From: JALGWN01 sp964598025
GTDB lineage: Bacteria > Arandabacterota > Arandabacteria > Arandabacterales > Arandabacteraceae
Assembly: GCA_964598025.1 (NCBI GenBank)
Contig: CAZRAU010000061.1
Coordinates: forward strand, 1-19,333
Length of the DNA stretch: 19,333 nucleotides
Direction: 5' to 3'
Below, in pieces: positions 1-7,762 of the stretch. A program made the translations under genes and the position numbers. The notes beneath the pieces were generated by a model. The model worked only from the letters and a program-made list of their open reading frames with translations, was not told the origin of the DNA and did no database searches. Every line of letters begins with the position of its first letter. Positions within the stretch are counted from its first letter, which is position 1.

Positions 1-1626
1 GACCCAACGGTCCGTGCCCTTGGATACGGCGACATCGTATGTGACGTTCCACGCCTGATCCACGTCGAAGAAGCGCCCTTCCTCGACACTGATCTTCTGA
101 TCGAAGGCGGTCCCGAGCGGATTGAAGTAGATCTGGTAGACCGGCCCGCCGGGGACGTTCGGCTGGAGAAAGAAACCCACACACTCCTCGCTGAATACGG
201 CGCCATCGTGTTCCGCCGCGCCGGCAACCAGCGAAGCCATCTCGCGCTCCATGCAGACGACGCCTATATACAGATTGGATGCATCCCAGGCGAAACTGAA
301 AGCCGTGGAGTCGGCGGTTTCGGTAAAGCCGTCGCCGGTGTAAAGGTCCGTCACACGGTCTTCCCACACAGATTCGTCCAGGCGGCCGTCTATCTCGGGG
401 GGGGCCTCCACCCTGCGCGCATAAACGGTTCGGGTGAGCCCCAGGGGCTTCTCTATGTTTATGTTCTCGAGGGTCTCGTACGGGTACTCCATCGAAAGCA
501 CCGGAACCGGATACAGAGGTCCCCGAGTCTCCACCTTGAACTCCACCCTATGGCTTTCACCGGGGGCGATCTGAATGGGGAGACGCTTGGGTCTGACCGT
601 CCACGCACCCCGCTCTTCCCATTCGAGTGTCCCGATCAGGGTCGAGTCACTTGAGAAGTTGCTTACCGTAACCGCCACGTCGCTTCTTTCCATAGATACG
701 GTTTGTCCAACCGGGACTTTGTCGATCCGCACGGCGTCGTGCCGTATTTTCTCGACGAGGTTGAACGTCTCGGCCGTGACTTCATCCCAGGGGAGAACCG
801 AACCCATCCTCACAGGCGCAATCGATATGCCTTCACCGTCTACGGTCACCCAACTGAAGTGGTACTCCAACCCGGTGAGCCCCGGTTCACAATCAGCCCC
901 CGAGCTCCCCACCCCGGTATAGGCAATGCCGTCGTACTTGCCGCTGAAGTAGACGTGATAATGACCTGTGAACACGGCATCGACACCGTATGCCATGAAC
1001 ATATCATGCAGCCGATCGGGTTTGCCTTTGGCAACGGTTTGGATCCAATAGGGGATGTGGTAGACGACGATCGTGTACGCCGCCTGCCGGTTTTGCTCGA
1101 GGTCGGATCTCAGCCAGTCCACCTGCTCCTGAGGGAAGGAGCTCACGGTCGGCCACCGCCCGGTATTCAGTATGACAAAATGGATGGGCCCGGCGTCAAA
1201 GGAATAGTAGGGTTTGCCCACATGCTTCCGGTAGAGCCCGGCCGAGGTCGAATCCCATATGTCATGGTTCCCGGGGACCATGTAAAACGGCATGCTCAAT
1301 GTGCGGGCCAGGTCGGCATACTCCTTCCACTCTGCCTCGATCGCGGCGATGTCGCCCGTATAGCCTTCTATCATGTCCCCTACGCCCACGACGAAATCGG
1401 GTTTCATGCGCTCGATCTCACTCATGATCCCGCCGTGAATACCGGGTACATGGCCCCCTGTACGATCGCCTATGACTGCGAACCGTATGGGCAGCCTTAG
1501 ATCGCCGGCCTGCGGCGCGGCCTGGACGCACACGGCGGCAAGAACCAGAAGAAGAGCAAGGGCCACCGCAGGGTGTAACCGCCCGGGAAGTGATGCAGGG
1601 AACCATCGATTCCGTTTGTCATTCAT
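1..1626 (-). CDS. Secreted calcineurin-like metallophosphoesterase with C-terminal CBM9-like domain (partial, 3' end outside window)
   Basis: The frame is open for 542 codons to the window edge, so the C-terminus is missing. The ATG at 1626 has GGAGG eight bases upstream. Residues 1-15 are polar, and 19-37 form a hydrophobic segment ending AxA-like (VQAAPQ), so I infer Sec export. The phosphoesterase core shows GDR (53-55), GVGDMIE (81-87), PGNHD (118-122), YHIPYW (189-194) and GHYH (221-224): the usual calcineurin-like metal-site series, with the His of the first D-x-H motif replaced, as happens in some secreted members. From about residue 400 a second domain starts (PPEIDGRLDESVW, later FSFAWDASNLYIGVV). 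This resembles family 9 carbohydrate-binding (CBM9/DOMON-like) modules of extracellular proteins. A 10-base-loop hairpin (1651-1672) precedes the ribosome site. The gene lies 56 bp downstream of the DUF3795 gene on the same strand, so the two are possibly co-transcribed. The substrate is unknown. Confidence 0.88.
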   Translation of the reverse strand, partial: MNDKRNRWFPASLPGRLHPAVALALLLVLAAVCVQAAPQAGDLRLPIRFAVIGDRTGGHVPGIHGGIMSEIERMKPDFVVGVGDMIEGYTGDIAAIEAEWKEYADLARTLSMPFYMVPGNHDIWDSTSAGLYRKHVGKPYYSFDAGPIHFVILNTGRWPTVSSFPQEQVDWLRSDLEQNRQAAYTIVVYHIPYWIQTVAKGKPDRLHDMFMAYGVDAVFTGHYHVYFSGKYDGIAYTGVGSSGADCEPGLTGLEYHFSWVTVDGEGISIAPVRMGSVLPWDEVTAETFNLVEKIRHDAVRIDKVPVGQTVSMERSDVAVTVSNFSSDSTLIGTLEWEERGAWTVRPKRLPIQIAPGESHRVEFKVETRGPLYPVPVLSMEYPYETLENINIEKPLGLTRTVYARRVEAPPEIDGRLDESVWEDRVTDLYTGDGFTETADSTAFSFAWDASNLYIGVVCMEREMASLVAGAAEHDGAVFSEECVGFFLQPNVPGGPVYQIYFNPLGTAFDQKISVEEGRFFDVDQAWNVTYDVAVSKGTDRWV

Positions 1627-1682
1627 TTCTCATACCTCCATGTCAGGCAGGACCGCGTTGCCGGTGGCGGTCGGCGGCCGTG

Positions 1683-2030
1683 CTATGCAAGGTGCTTGCG
1701 CACACCTTCCAGCTTGGTGCGGGCCGCCGGCACCTTTTCAAGGAAATCGTTGATCTTCTGACACCCATAGTCGGCGCAATGGGCACAGTTCTCGACATCG
1801 TGCTCCACGCCGCACTTGCGTATCTCGCACACGGCACAATGGCCGATGTGCCTGCCCTCCATGACAAGGCAGCCATCGCAGTTTATGTGCTCGGGTTTGA
1901 GTTCAGCCTTGAACTCCTTGGACCACTGTGCGGCGATCTTGCGCCGCGCGTCGTCGTCATCGTCCCGGGTGGCCACGTATGCCGGGCACTCCGTACATGT
2001 CAGTCCGCAGTAAGCGATCATCTCATCCAT
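1683..2030 (-). CDS. DUF3795 family cysteine-rich protein (115 aa)
   Basis: This is a small soluble protein with cysteines at about residues 8, 12, 15, 51, 54, 65, 68, 73, 82, 85 and 90. They are arranged as C-x3-C-x2-C near the N-terminus (AYCGLTCTECPAY) followed by several CxxC pairs. This matches the DUF3795 family, whose biochemical role is not established; the spacing suggests zinc or iron-sulfur binding. There is an unusual run of five aspartates at 23-27. An in-frame upstream ATG at 2114 would add 28 residues without family character. The ATG at 2030 was preferred because a purine-rich GGGGGGAG site lies just upstream and the family begins MDEMIAYCG-like. It is the first gene of a minus-strand pair with the metallophosphoesterase. 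Confidence 0.85.
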   Translation of the reverse strand: MDEMIAYCGLTCTECPAYVATRDDDDDARRKIAAQWSKEFKAELKPEHINCDGCLVMEGRHIGHCAVCEIRKCGVEHDVENCAHCADYGCQKINDFLEKVPAARTKLEGVRKHLA

Positions 2031-2428
2031 CGGTTCTCCCCCCTTGGTTGGAAATGCACGATCCTGTCCCGAACCGGCGGCACGGCGTTGCCCGATCCCG
2101 TGCACCTTCTCCATTCCCGGCCCGGCGAGACAGCAAGCATACCAGGCTACCTGCTCTTATGGCAACGACGATCTCGCCCGGCAGCGATCACCCTCCCTGG
2201 AGGGGGCTTTCGGACTGCCCCCGGCGAGGCCCGTCGCGACAAGTTCCTAATGTTCCTCCGCCCAACGCCGATTTCCAGGACAGGGGGACTCAACAACGCA
2301 CGAAACAGTCCGAATGGGGGAGTGTCGGCCGGCGGACCACGAACAAGGGCGTGCTCCAACCTACCCGGCTGTCTATGCGAATTGCTGAGCCGATAGCAGG
2401 CGGGGACCTATCACACGAGGATGACGCG
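2031..2428. other. Divergent intergenic region between DUF3795 gene and glgP
   Basis: Nearly 400 bp without a supported gene. It holds the candidate minus-strand promoter at 2136-2165 and a GC-rich hairpin at 2202-2222 (GGGGGC / GCCCCC, 9-base loop) that lacks a T tract. The plus frame is open through part of it, but the translation is proline/arginine-rich and has no family character. I could not pick out a convincing plus-strand promoter for glgP or any known riboswitch. Confidence 0.5.
2136..2165 (-). promoter_or_regulatory. Possible sigma70-like promoter for DUF3795 gene
   Basis: On the minus strand, TTGCCA (2165-2160) and TATGCT (2141-2136) are separated by 18 bases. The predicted transcript start near 2129 leaves a leader of about 100 nt before the start codon at 2030. 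The -10 box matches the consensus in only four positions, so this is tentative. Confidence 0.3.
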
Positions 2429-4984
2429 ATGAACAAGATCATGAGTTACAGCGTTCGCCCCACCATACCGGAGGAACTCTCATCCCTTGAGAAGATCGCA
2501 TTCAACCTCCTGTGGTGCTGGGATCGTGAGGCAATCGACCTACTGAGGAGTCTCGACGAGGAGCTCTGGGAGGAAAGCCTTCATAACCCGGTGCTGATGC
2601 TCAACAAGATATCGCAAGAGAGATTCCGTGAGATACTCGAGGACGAGGCCCTGGTCGAGCATCTCAGTCGTGTGAGTGAACGGTTCGGCAAGTATCTGGA
2701 CGCGCAAAACACATGGTTCCAGAAGCTCTGGAGCAGCGAGACCCCTCTGATCGCCTATTTCTCGGCCGAATGGGGCCTGACGGAATGTATCAAGATCTAC
2801 TCCGGCGGGCTCGGAATACTGGCCGGGGACACGATCAAGTCGGCGAGCGATCTCGGGCTTCCGATAGTCGGTGTGGGTCTCCTCTACCAGGAGGGCTATT
2901 TCCGTCAATATCTCAATGTGGATGGATGGCAGCAGGAAAGACGTGCGGACAATGACTTCTTCAACTTGCCCATCAAGGCCCAGTATGATCGTCAGGGCGA
3001 TCCGGTTACGGTTGCCCTGGATCTTCGAGGCAGAACGGTCATTGTGAGATGTTGGACGGTCGATGTCGGCCGGGCCGCGCTTTATCTGCTCGACACCAAT
3101 ATCCCCGAGAACTCGCCGGACGACCGGCAGATCACTTCACGGCTCTACGGCGGCGACCCCGACATGCGCATAAGACAGGAGATCGTGCTCGGCATCGGTG
3201 GGACAAGGGTGCTTAAGGCAATCGGTCACGAACCTGTCATTTACCACATGAACGAGGGGCATTCCGCCTTCCTAGCAATCGAGCGGATCAGGCAACTGAT
3301 GAAGCAACCAGGCCTTTCATTTGAGGAGGCCCGAGAGGTTGCCCGCCGAGGAAACGTCTTCACAACCCACACACCTGTTCCCGCGGGAATCGATGAGTTT
3401 CCATCCGGGCTTGTGGAGGCATACTTCCGAGACTATGTCGGCGAGCTCGGGATCCCCATACAGCAGTTGATCGGAATGGGCAGACTCGTGCCGCAGGAGA
3501 GCGCGGAGCCATTCAACATGGCCCGACTTGCCATCCGCGAGGCCGCCCATGTGAATGGCGTCAGCAGGCTCCACCGGGACGTCTCGAGAAAGATGTGGCA
3601 AAACATGTGGGCACAAGTCCCACAGGATGAACTGCCGATCGATTACGTCACAAATGGCATTCACATACCATCTTGGGTCTCCCGTGACATGGCGGAGCTC
3701 CTCGACCGCTACCTGGGTTCGGGATGGGTTGATCGGCCGACCGACGAGAAGGTGTGGAACAACGTGTGGAGAATACCGGACGCCGAACTCTGGAGAACCC
3801 ATGAAAGAAGGCGCGAGAGACTGGTCGCGTTTGCGCGGAAATGCCTCGGGCGGCAGCTCCGGGACCAGGGCGCCTGCCGGGAAACCATCCAGGCTGCGGA
3901 GGAGGTTCTCGACCCATGTGCGCTGACCATTGGCTTCGCGAGGAGGTTTGCCTCCTACAAGAGAGCAACCTTACTGCTCAGGGACCCTGAGCGTCTCAAG
4001 CGCATCCTGACCAACCCCGAGCGTCCGGTTCAACTGATCTTCGCCGGAAAGGCGCACCCCCATGACAAGTACGGCAAGGAGCTGATAAGGCAGATAGTCC
4101 ATTTCGCCAGACGCGAGAATCTGGGTAATCACGTCGTCTTCATCGAAGACTATAATATGATAGTCTCCCGCTACCTCGTCGAGGGCGTCGACGTATGGCT
4201 CAATACTCCCCTGAGACCGATGGAGGCCAGCGGCACGAGCGGCATGAAAGTGGTCCCGAACGGCGGGCTCAATATCAGTGTGCTCGACGGCTGGTGGGAC
4301 GAAGCATACACATCTGAGGTGGGATGGGCAATAGGCCGCGGCGAAACATATGAGGATGTGGAGTATCAGGATCAGGTGGAATCCAGTGCGCTTTACAACC
4401 TCCTCGAGCGGGAAGTGATTCCGCTGTTCTATGCGAGGAGCCGCGATGACCTCCCGCGGGGTTGGATCACGATGGTGAAGAACTCAATGAGAGGCCTCTG
4501 CCACACATTCAACACCGACCGGATGGTGAAGGAATACACGCGGAAGTTCTACCTGCCCGCCTTGGAAGAACATTCCTATCTGAGCAAAGACGGTTTCCGT
4601 GCCGCCAAGGAGTTCGTCGAGTGGAAGGCCAGGGTGCAGGCGGAGTGGCAGTCAATAGAGATTGTTTCGGGCGATGTGAAGGTGGATGGGGATGAGAGGG
4701 CCGGGTGCAGGATCCCCGTCACCGCCAGGGTAAGGCTGGGACGGCTCAACCCCGACGATGTGACGGTCGAAGCCTACTACGGCCGCCTGGACACCCGGAA
4801 AGAAATAGTCGGAGGAAACACCGTGGAAATGATGCCGGTGGGGGGCGCCGAGGACGGGGTACTCGCATACGAAGCGAAGGTCCCGTGTGAAGAGGGCGGC
4901 CGCCAGGGGGCAACCATAAGGGTTCTTCCGTCTCGAAAGCGAATCTCGGACCCGATATCGCTTGGCTTGATCAAGTGGCTTTGA
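2429..4984 (+). CDS. glgP: Alpha-glucan (glycogen/maltodextrin) phosphorylase, GT35, DUF3417-type
   Basis: Releases glucose 1-phosphate from alpha-1,4-glucans with phosphate and pyridoxal phosphate, in the cytoplasm. The 851-aa product starts with a DUF3417-like N-terminal domain (SSLEKIAFNLLWCWDREA), the mark of the bacterial/archaeal phosphorylase subfamily rather than the classical muscle/E. coli MalP type. Conserved stretches follow: SAEWGLTE, the SGGLGILAGD loop, HMNEGHSAF, TTHTPVPAG, and EASGTSGMKV, where Lys607 is the expected PLP Schiff-base lysine. The tail after about residue 720 (EWKARVQAEW onward) is a beta-rich extension also seen in this subfamily. The frame is open upstream to 1928, but the ATG at 2429 was chosen because GAGG lies 8 bases before it and family similarity starts there. 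The downstream pfk start is 23 bp away, so the two are probably one operon feeding glycolysis. Confidence 0.96.
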   Translation: MNKIMSYSVRPTIPEELSSLEKIAFNLLWCWDREAIDLLRSLDEELWEESLHNPVLMLNKISQERFREILEDEALVEHLSRVSERFGKYLDAQNTWFQKLWSSETPLIAYFSAEWGLTECIKIYSGGLGILAGDTIKSASDLGLPIVGVGLLYQEGYFRQYLNVDGWQQERRADNDFFNLPIKAQYDRQGDPVTVALDLRGRTVIVRCWTVDVGRAALYLLDTNIPENSPDDRQITSRLYGGDPDMRIRQEIVLGIGGTRVLKAIGHEPVIYHMNEGHSAFLAIERIRQLMKQPGLSFEEAREVARRGNVFTTHTPVPAGIDEFPSGLVEAYFRDYVGELGIPIQQLIGMGRLVPQESAEPFNMARLAIREAAHVNGVSRLHRDVSRKMWQNMWAQVPQDELPIDYVTNGIHIPSWVSRDMAELLDRYLGSGWVDRPTDEKVWNNVWRIPDAELWRTHERRRERLVAFARKCLGRQLRDQGACRETIQAAEEVLDPCALTIGFARRFASYKRATLLLRDPERLKRILTNPERPVQLIFAGKAHPHDKYGKELIRQIVHFARRENLGNHVVFIEDYNMIVSRYLVEGVDVWLNTPLRPMEASGTSGMKVVPNGGLNISVLDGWWDEAYTSEVGWAIGRGETYEDVEYQDQVESSALYNLLEREVIPLFYARSRDDLPRGWITMVKNSMRGLCHTFNTDRMVKEYTRKFYLPALEEHSYLSKDGFRAAKEFVEWKARVQAEWQSIEIVSGDVKVDGDERAGCRIPVTARVRLGRLNPDDVTVEAYYGRLDTRKEIVGGNTVEMMPVGGAEDGVLAYEAKVPCEEGGRQGATIRVLPSRKRISDPISLGLIKWL

Positions 4985-5007
4985 CGGCCATCAACGCGGG
5001 GGTGATC

Positions 5008-6201
5008 ATGAGACCGGGCAACATATCCAAGATAGGAATCCTGACCGGAGGCGGCGACTGCCCAGGCCTTAACTCAGTCATACGGGCAATCACCAAGTGC
5101 GCGATCGTCGAGTACGGACTCGAGGTCTACGGCGTATTCGACTCGTTCGACGGGCTGATCGGGGAACCAAGAGCCCGGAAGTTGAGAATGAACGATGTCA
5201 AGGGGTTGCTCTTCAGGGGGGGTACGATACTGGGGTCGACAAACAAGGGCGATCCTTTCGCGTACCACAGGACCATAGGCGGCAAAGCGATCCGGGAGGA
5301 TCTCTCCGATGAGATAGTCGATAACGTCGAGAGACTCGGGTTGGATGCGATCATTGTCATAGGTGGAGACGGGACAATGGCCATCGCCAACAAATTCGTT
5401 CGGCAGAAGCGCTTGCAGATCATCGGAGTTCCCAAGACGATCGATAATGATATCCCAGAGACCGACAGGACCTTCGGGTTTGATACGGCTGTCACGATCG
5501 CCACGGATGCCATAGACAGATTGCAGACAACCGCCAGCAGCCATCACCGTATACTCGCCGTTGAGACGATGGGGAGAAACGCAGGCTGGATAGCTCTTGA
5601 GTCCGGCCTCGCCGGAGGGGCCGACGTAATTCTGATTCCCGAAATCCCGTTCACGATCGACGCCATTGTCGATGCGATAAACGAGCGTGAGGGTTACGGG
5701 CGCCGCTCAACCATCATCTGCGTCGCCGAGGGTGCCAAACCGGTAGACGGCCGGCAGTTTGTGGAGAGGATCGTCAAGGACAGCGCCGAACCCATTAGAT
5801 TGGGCGGGGTAGCGCGCTGGCTTTGCGGCGTGCTCGAAGGACGGGTAAGGGCGGAATGCAGGGCTATTGTCCTCGGACACATCCAGAGAGGCGGGACACC
5901 TACCGCGGCCGACAGGGTGCTGTGCACGAGATTCGGAGTCGCCGCGGTCCGTGCGGCAGTGCAAGGCGAGTCCGGCAAGATGGTGGTCGTAAGAAACGAT
6001 GAGATCGGATTGGTGTCGATCGCCAAGATCGCCGGCCGTCAGAGGCTTGTGGACCGCGATTCCGACATGGTGAAAGCTGCGCGAAGCACGGCGGTTTCCT
6101 TCGGCGATGGCCTCACGGCCGCTGAGGAGCGACGCTCCGCCGATTCTCTGGTGGGGGCCGCAAGCGGACGCGCAGAGGACGAAACCTCAACCGTGACTTG
6201 A
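5008..6201 (+). CDS. pfkA: 6-phosphofructokinase (group III-like, probably ATP-using)
   Basis: Phosphorylates fructose 6-phosphate to the 1,6-bisphosphate. The 397-aa protein shows the N-terminal GILTGGGDCPGLN loop (residues about 8-20), GGDGT with Asp121-Gly122, the catalytic PKTIDND segment (Asp146), ETMGRNAGW, the IPEIPF segment and GHIQRGG. Gly122 matches E. coli Gly104 (the ATP type; PPi enzymes have Asp there), while Lys143 matches position 124, which is Gly in E. coli and Lys in PPi enzymes. The Gly/Lys mix is known from ATP-dependent group III enzymes such as that of Streptomyces. The last ~40 residues are a poorly conserved Ala/Ser/Glu-rich tail. A GTG at 4975 would overlap glgP. The ATG at 5008 is better because GCGGGGGTG lies just upstream. 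The gene converges on pyruvate kinase. Confidence 0.95.
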   Translation: MRPGNISKIGILTGGGDCPGLNSVIRAITKCAIVEYGLEVYGVFDSFDGLIGEPRARKLRMNDVKGLLFRGGTILGSTNKGDPFAYHRTIGGKAIREDLSDEIVDNVERLGLDAIIVIGGDGTMAIANKFVRQKRLQIIGVPKTIDNDIPETDRTFGFDTAVTIATDAIDRLQTTASSHHRILAVETMGRNAGWIALESGLAGGADVILIPEIPFTIDAIVDAINEREGYGRRSTIICVAEGAKPVDGRQFVERIVKDSAEPIRLGGVARWLCGVLEGRVRAECRAIVLGHIQRGGTPTAADRVLCTRFGVAAVRAAVQGESGKMVVVRNDEIGLVSIAKIAGRQRLVDRDSDMVKAARSTAVSFGDGLTAAEERRSADSLVGAASGRAEDETSTVT

Positions 6202-6224
6202 GGCATCAATGCGGTCCCGGGAGG

Positions 6225-7643
6225 TCAGATTGTCTCCAGCTTGAGCAGATTGGTCTGGCCGCTCACCCAGGGCGGAACCCCGGCCGTCACCACAACCAGA
6301 TCGCCTTTCTTGACGACGCGCCTTGCGCGGGCGGCGTCGATCGCCAGCCTGATCATGTCGTCTGTGCCCTTCGCCTCTTTGATCTGCTCGCACATCACCC
6401 CGTGAGAGAGCGTGAGCCGCATCTGAGTGTCCCTTGAAGGCGTGACGGCGAGTATGGGCACTCCGGGCCTGAACTTGGCAACCCTGCGGGCCGTTACGCC
6501 GCTTCTCGTCGAGGTTATGATAGCCGAAGCCCCAAGTTTGTGGGCGGCGTCCGCCGCAAGGTAGGCGATGATCTCGTCCACATGCTGTTCCGGTTCGAAG
6601 GGTCTATATCTCCTTATGCCTTCGGTGAAGTGCGCCATCTCGGTATTGTGAACGATCGAGGCCATCGTCTTGACCGCATCGACAGGGTACTTGCCGACTG
6701 CAGTCTCGCCGCTGAGCATCAGGGCATCCGATCCGTCCAGCACGGCGTTCGCCACATCACTTGCCTCAGCCCGTGTCGGCTGTGGGCTGGAAATCATCGA
6801 TTCCAGCATCTGGGTCGCAGTTATCACGGGCTTGGCCTGACGGTTGCTTTTCTCTATGAGGGTCTTCTGTATGATCGGCAATCTGCTTATGGAGACTTCG
6901 GCCGCGAGGTCGCCTCTTGCGACAAGTATGCCGTCCGACTGGTCGATGATCCCGGCAATCGCGGCGACTGCCTCCCTTGTCTCTATCTTCGCTATGATCC
7001 CGATCGGCTCCCGGCCGATGAGGCGTCTTAGGGCCCTGATGTCGTTCTGGTCCCGCACGAAGGAGAGGGCTATGAAAGGTACATTGCGCGAGATGCCGAA
7101 CTTCACATCCGCGATGTCCTTCTCCGTCAGCGCCGGAAGCCCCGCTTTGGATCGGGGGAACTGCACCCCCTTGCCGGTAAGCACTCTGCCTCCTTTGACC
7201 ACGCGGCACTTCAGCTTGCCTCTCCCGACGGAGATAACCCGCAGTTTCGTGCCAATGTCCCCGATCACGACGGGATGCCCCGGCTTCACACCCTTGAAGG
7301 AGTATGACGGCCGGATCGGGATTACTCCCTCGCCTCCCCCCTTGCCGCCGACGGTGACCACCATTCCGCGTTTGAGGTCCATATAGCCGTCTTTCAGGCT
7401 CTCGACCCTGAAGCGCGGTCCCTGAAGATCCTGAATGATGGGTATCGGTCTGCCCACTTCCTCAGAGACCTTGCGGATGTTTTCGATCAGAGCATCGTGT
7501 GAAGCGTGATCGCCATGTGAGAAATTGAGCCGGATCACGTCCGCACCCGCATGAACCAGCGATCGGATGGTTCGCAAGGAGGACGAGGCGGGACCGAGAG
7601 TGCAGACTATCTTGGTGCGTCGAGACTGTTTTCTGAGCGTCAT
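6225..7643 (-). CDS. pyk: Pyruvate kinase
   Basis: Transfers phosphate from phosphoenolpyruvate to ADP in the last step of glycolysis. The 472-aa length is normal. Motifs are TKIVCTLGPAS (10-20), VIRLNFSHG (36-44), the B domain to about residue 165, ALTEKD, IIAKIE with catalytic Lys219 and metal-ligand Glu221, ARGDL (Asp245), VITATQMLESMI (273-284) and LSGETAVGKYP. The C-terminal allosteric domain is complete. In place of the K+-dependent DTKGPE signature it has DLQGPR (72-77): the Leu-Gln pair is typical of K+-independent enzymes, where the last position is usually Lys and here is Arg. ARGDLAAEV replaces the more common ARGDLGVE. The ATG at 7643 has GGAG 6 bases upstream. It is separated by 119 bp from the upstream phosphoesterase gene and by 23 bp from the opposing pfk stop. 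Confidence 0.96.
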   Translation of the reverse strand: MTLRKQSRRTKIVCTLGPASSSLRTIRSLVHAGADVIRLNFSHGDHASHDALIENIRKVSEEVGRPIPIIQDLQGPRFRVESLKDGYMDLKRGMVVTVGGKGGGEGVIPIRPSYSFKGVKPGHPVVIGDIGTKLRVISVGRGKLKCRVVKGGRVLTGKGVQFPRSKAGLPALTEKDIADVKFGISRNVPFIALSFVRDQNDIRALRRLIGREPIGIIAKIETREAVAAIAGIIDQSDGILVARGDLAAEVSISRLPIIQKTLIEKSNRQAKPVITATQMLESMISSPQPTRAEASDVANAVLDGSDALMLSGETAVGKYPVDAVKTMASIVHNTEMAHFTEGIRRYRPFEPEQHVDEIIAYLAADAAHKLGASAIITSTRSGVTARRVAKFRPGVPILAVTPSRDTQMRLTLSHGVMCEQIKEAKGTDDMIRLAIDAARARRVVKKGDLVVVTAGVPPWVSGQTNLLKLETI

Positions 7644-7762
7644 AGAGTGCTCCAGTTCATCCGGTCCGCTTCCACAGTGGAGCTAGGACACTACAACAGG
7701 CAGATCAAGTCAAGAGGCAAGTTCCGGCGCGTCCCCGGCCCACCGGACTGCCCGCCGGGAGA
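7644..7762 (-). other. Short intergenic region with bulged hairpin between phosphoesterase and pyk
   Basis: Just after the phosphoesterase stop, the minus strand can fold into a 9-bp stem with one bulged base (GTC-T-CCCGGC with GCCGGGGAC, loop about 14 nt). It has no U tract, so an intrinsic terminator is not supported. Further on there is a TTGACT that could be a -35 box for pyk, but no convincing -10 follows. Confidence 0.3.

Noticed and set aside
703..1500. 265-codon plus-strand open frame
   Set aside because: It is antisense to the metallophosphoesterase, whose motifs are clear. The composition is typical of a shadow frame.
2202..2222. GC hairpin as a terminator
   Set aside because: No T tract on either strand and it lies in a divergent region where no transcript is expected to end.
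1928..2428. N-terminal extension of the glucan phosphorylase (open frame from 1928)
   Set aside because: The extension is Arg/Pro-rich without family similarity, overlaps the DUF3795 gene on the other strand, and the ATG at 2429 has a good ribosome site exactly where phosphorylase similarity begins.
4975..5007. GTG start of phosphofructokinase overlapping glgP
   Set aside because: It would add 11 residues without similarity; the ATG at 5008 has a G-rich ribosome site and fits the family N-terminus.
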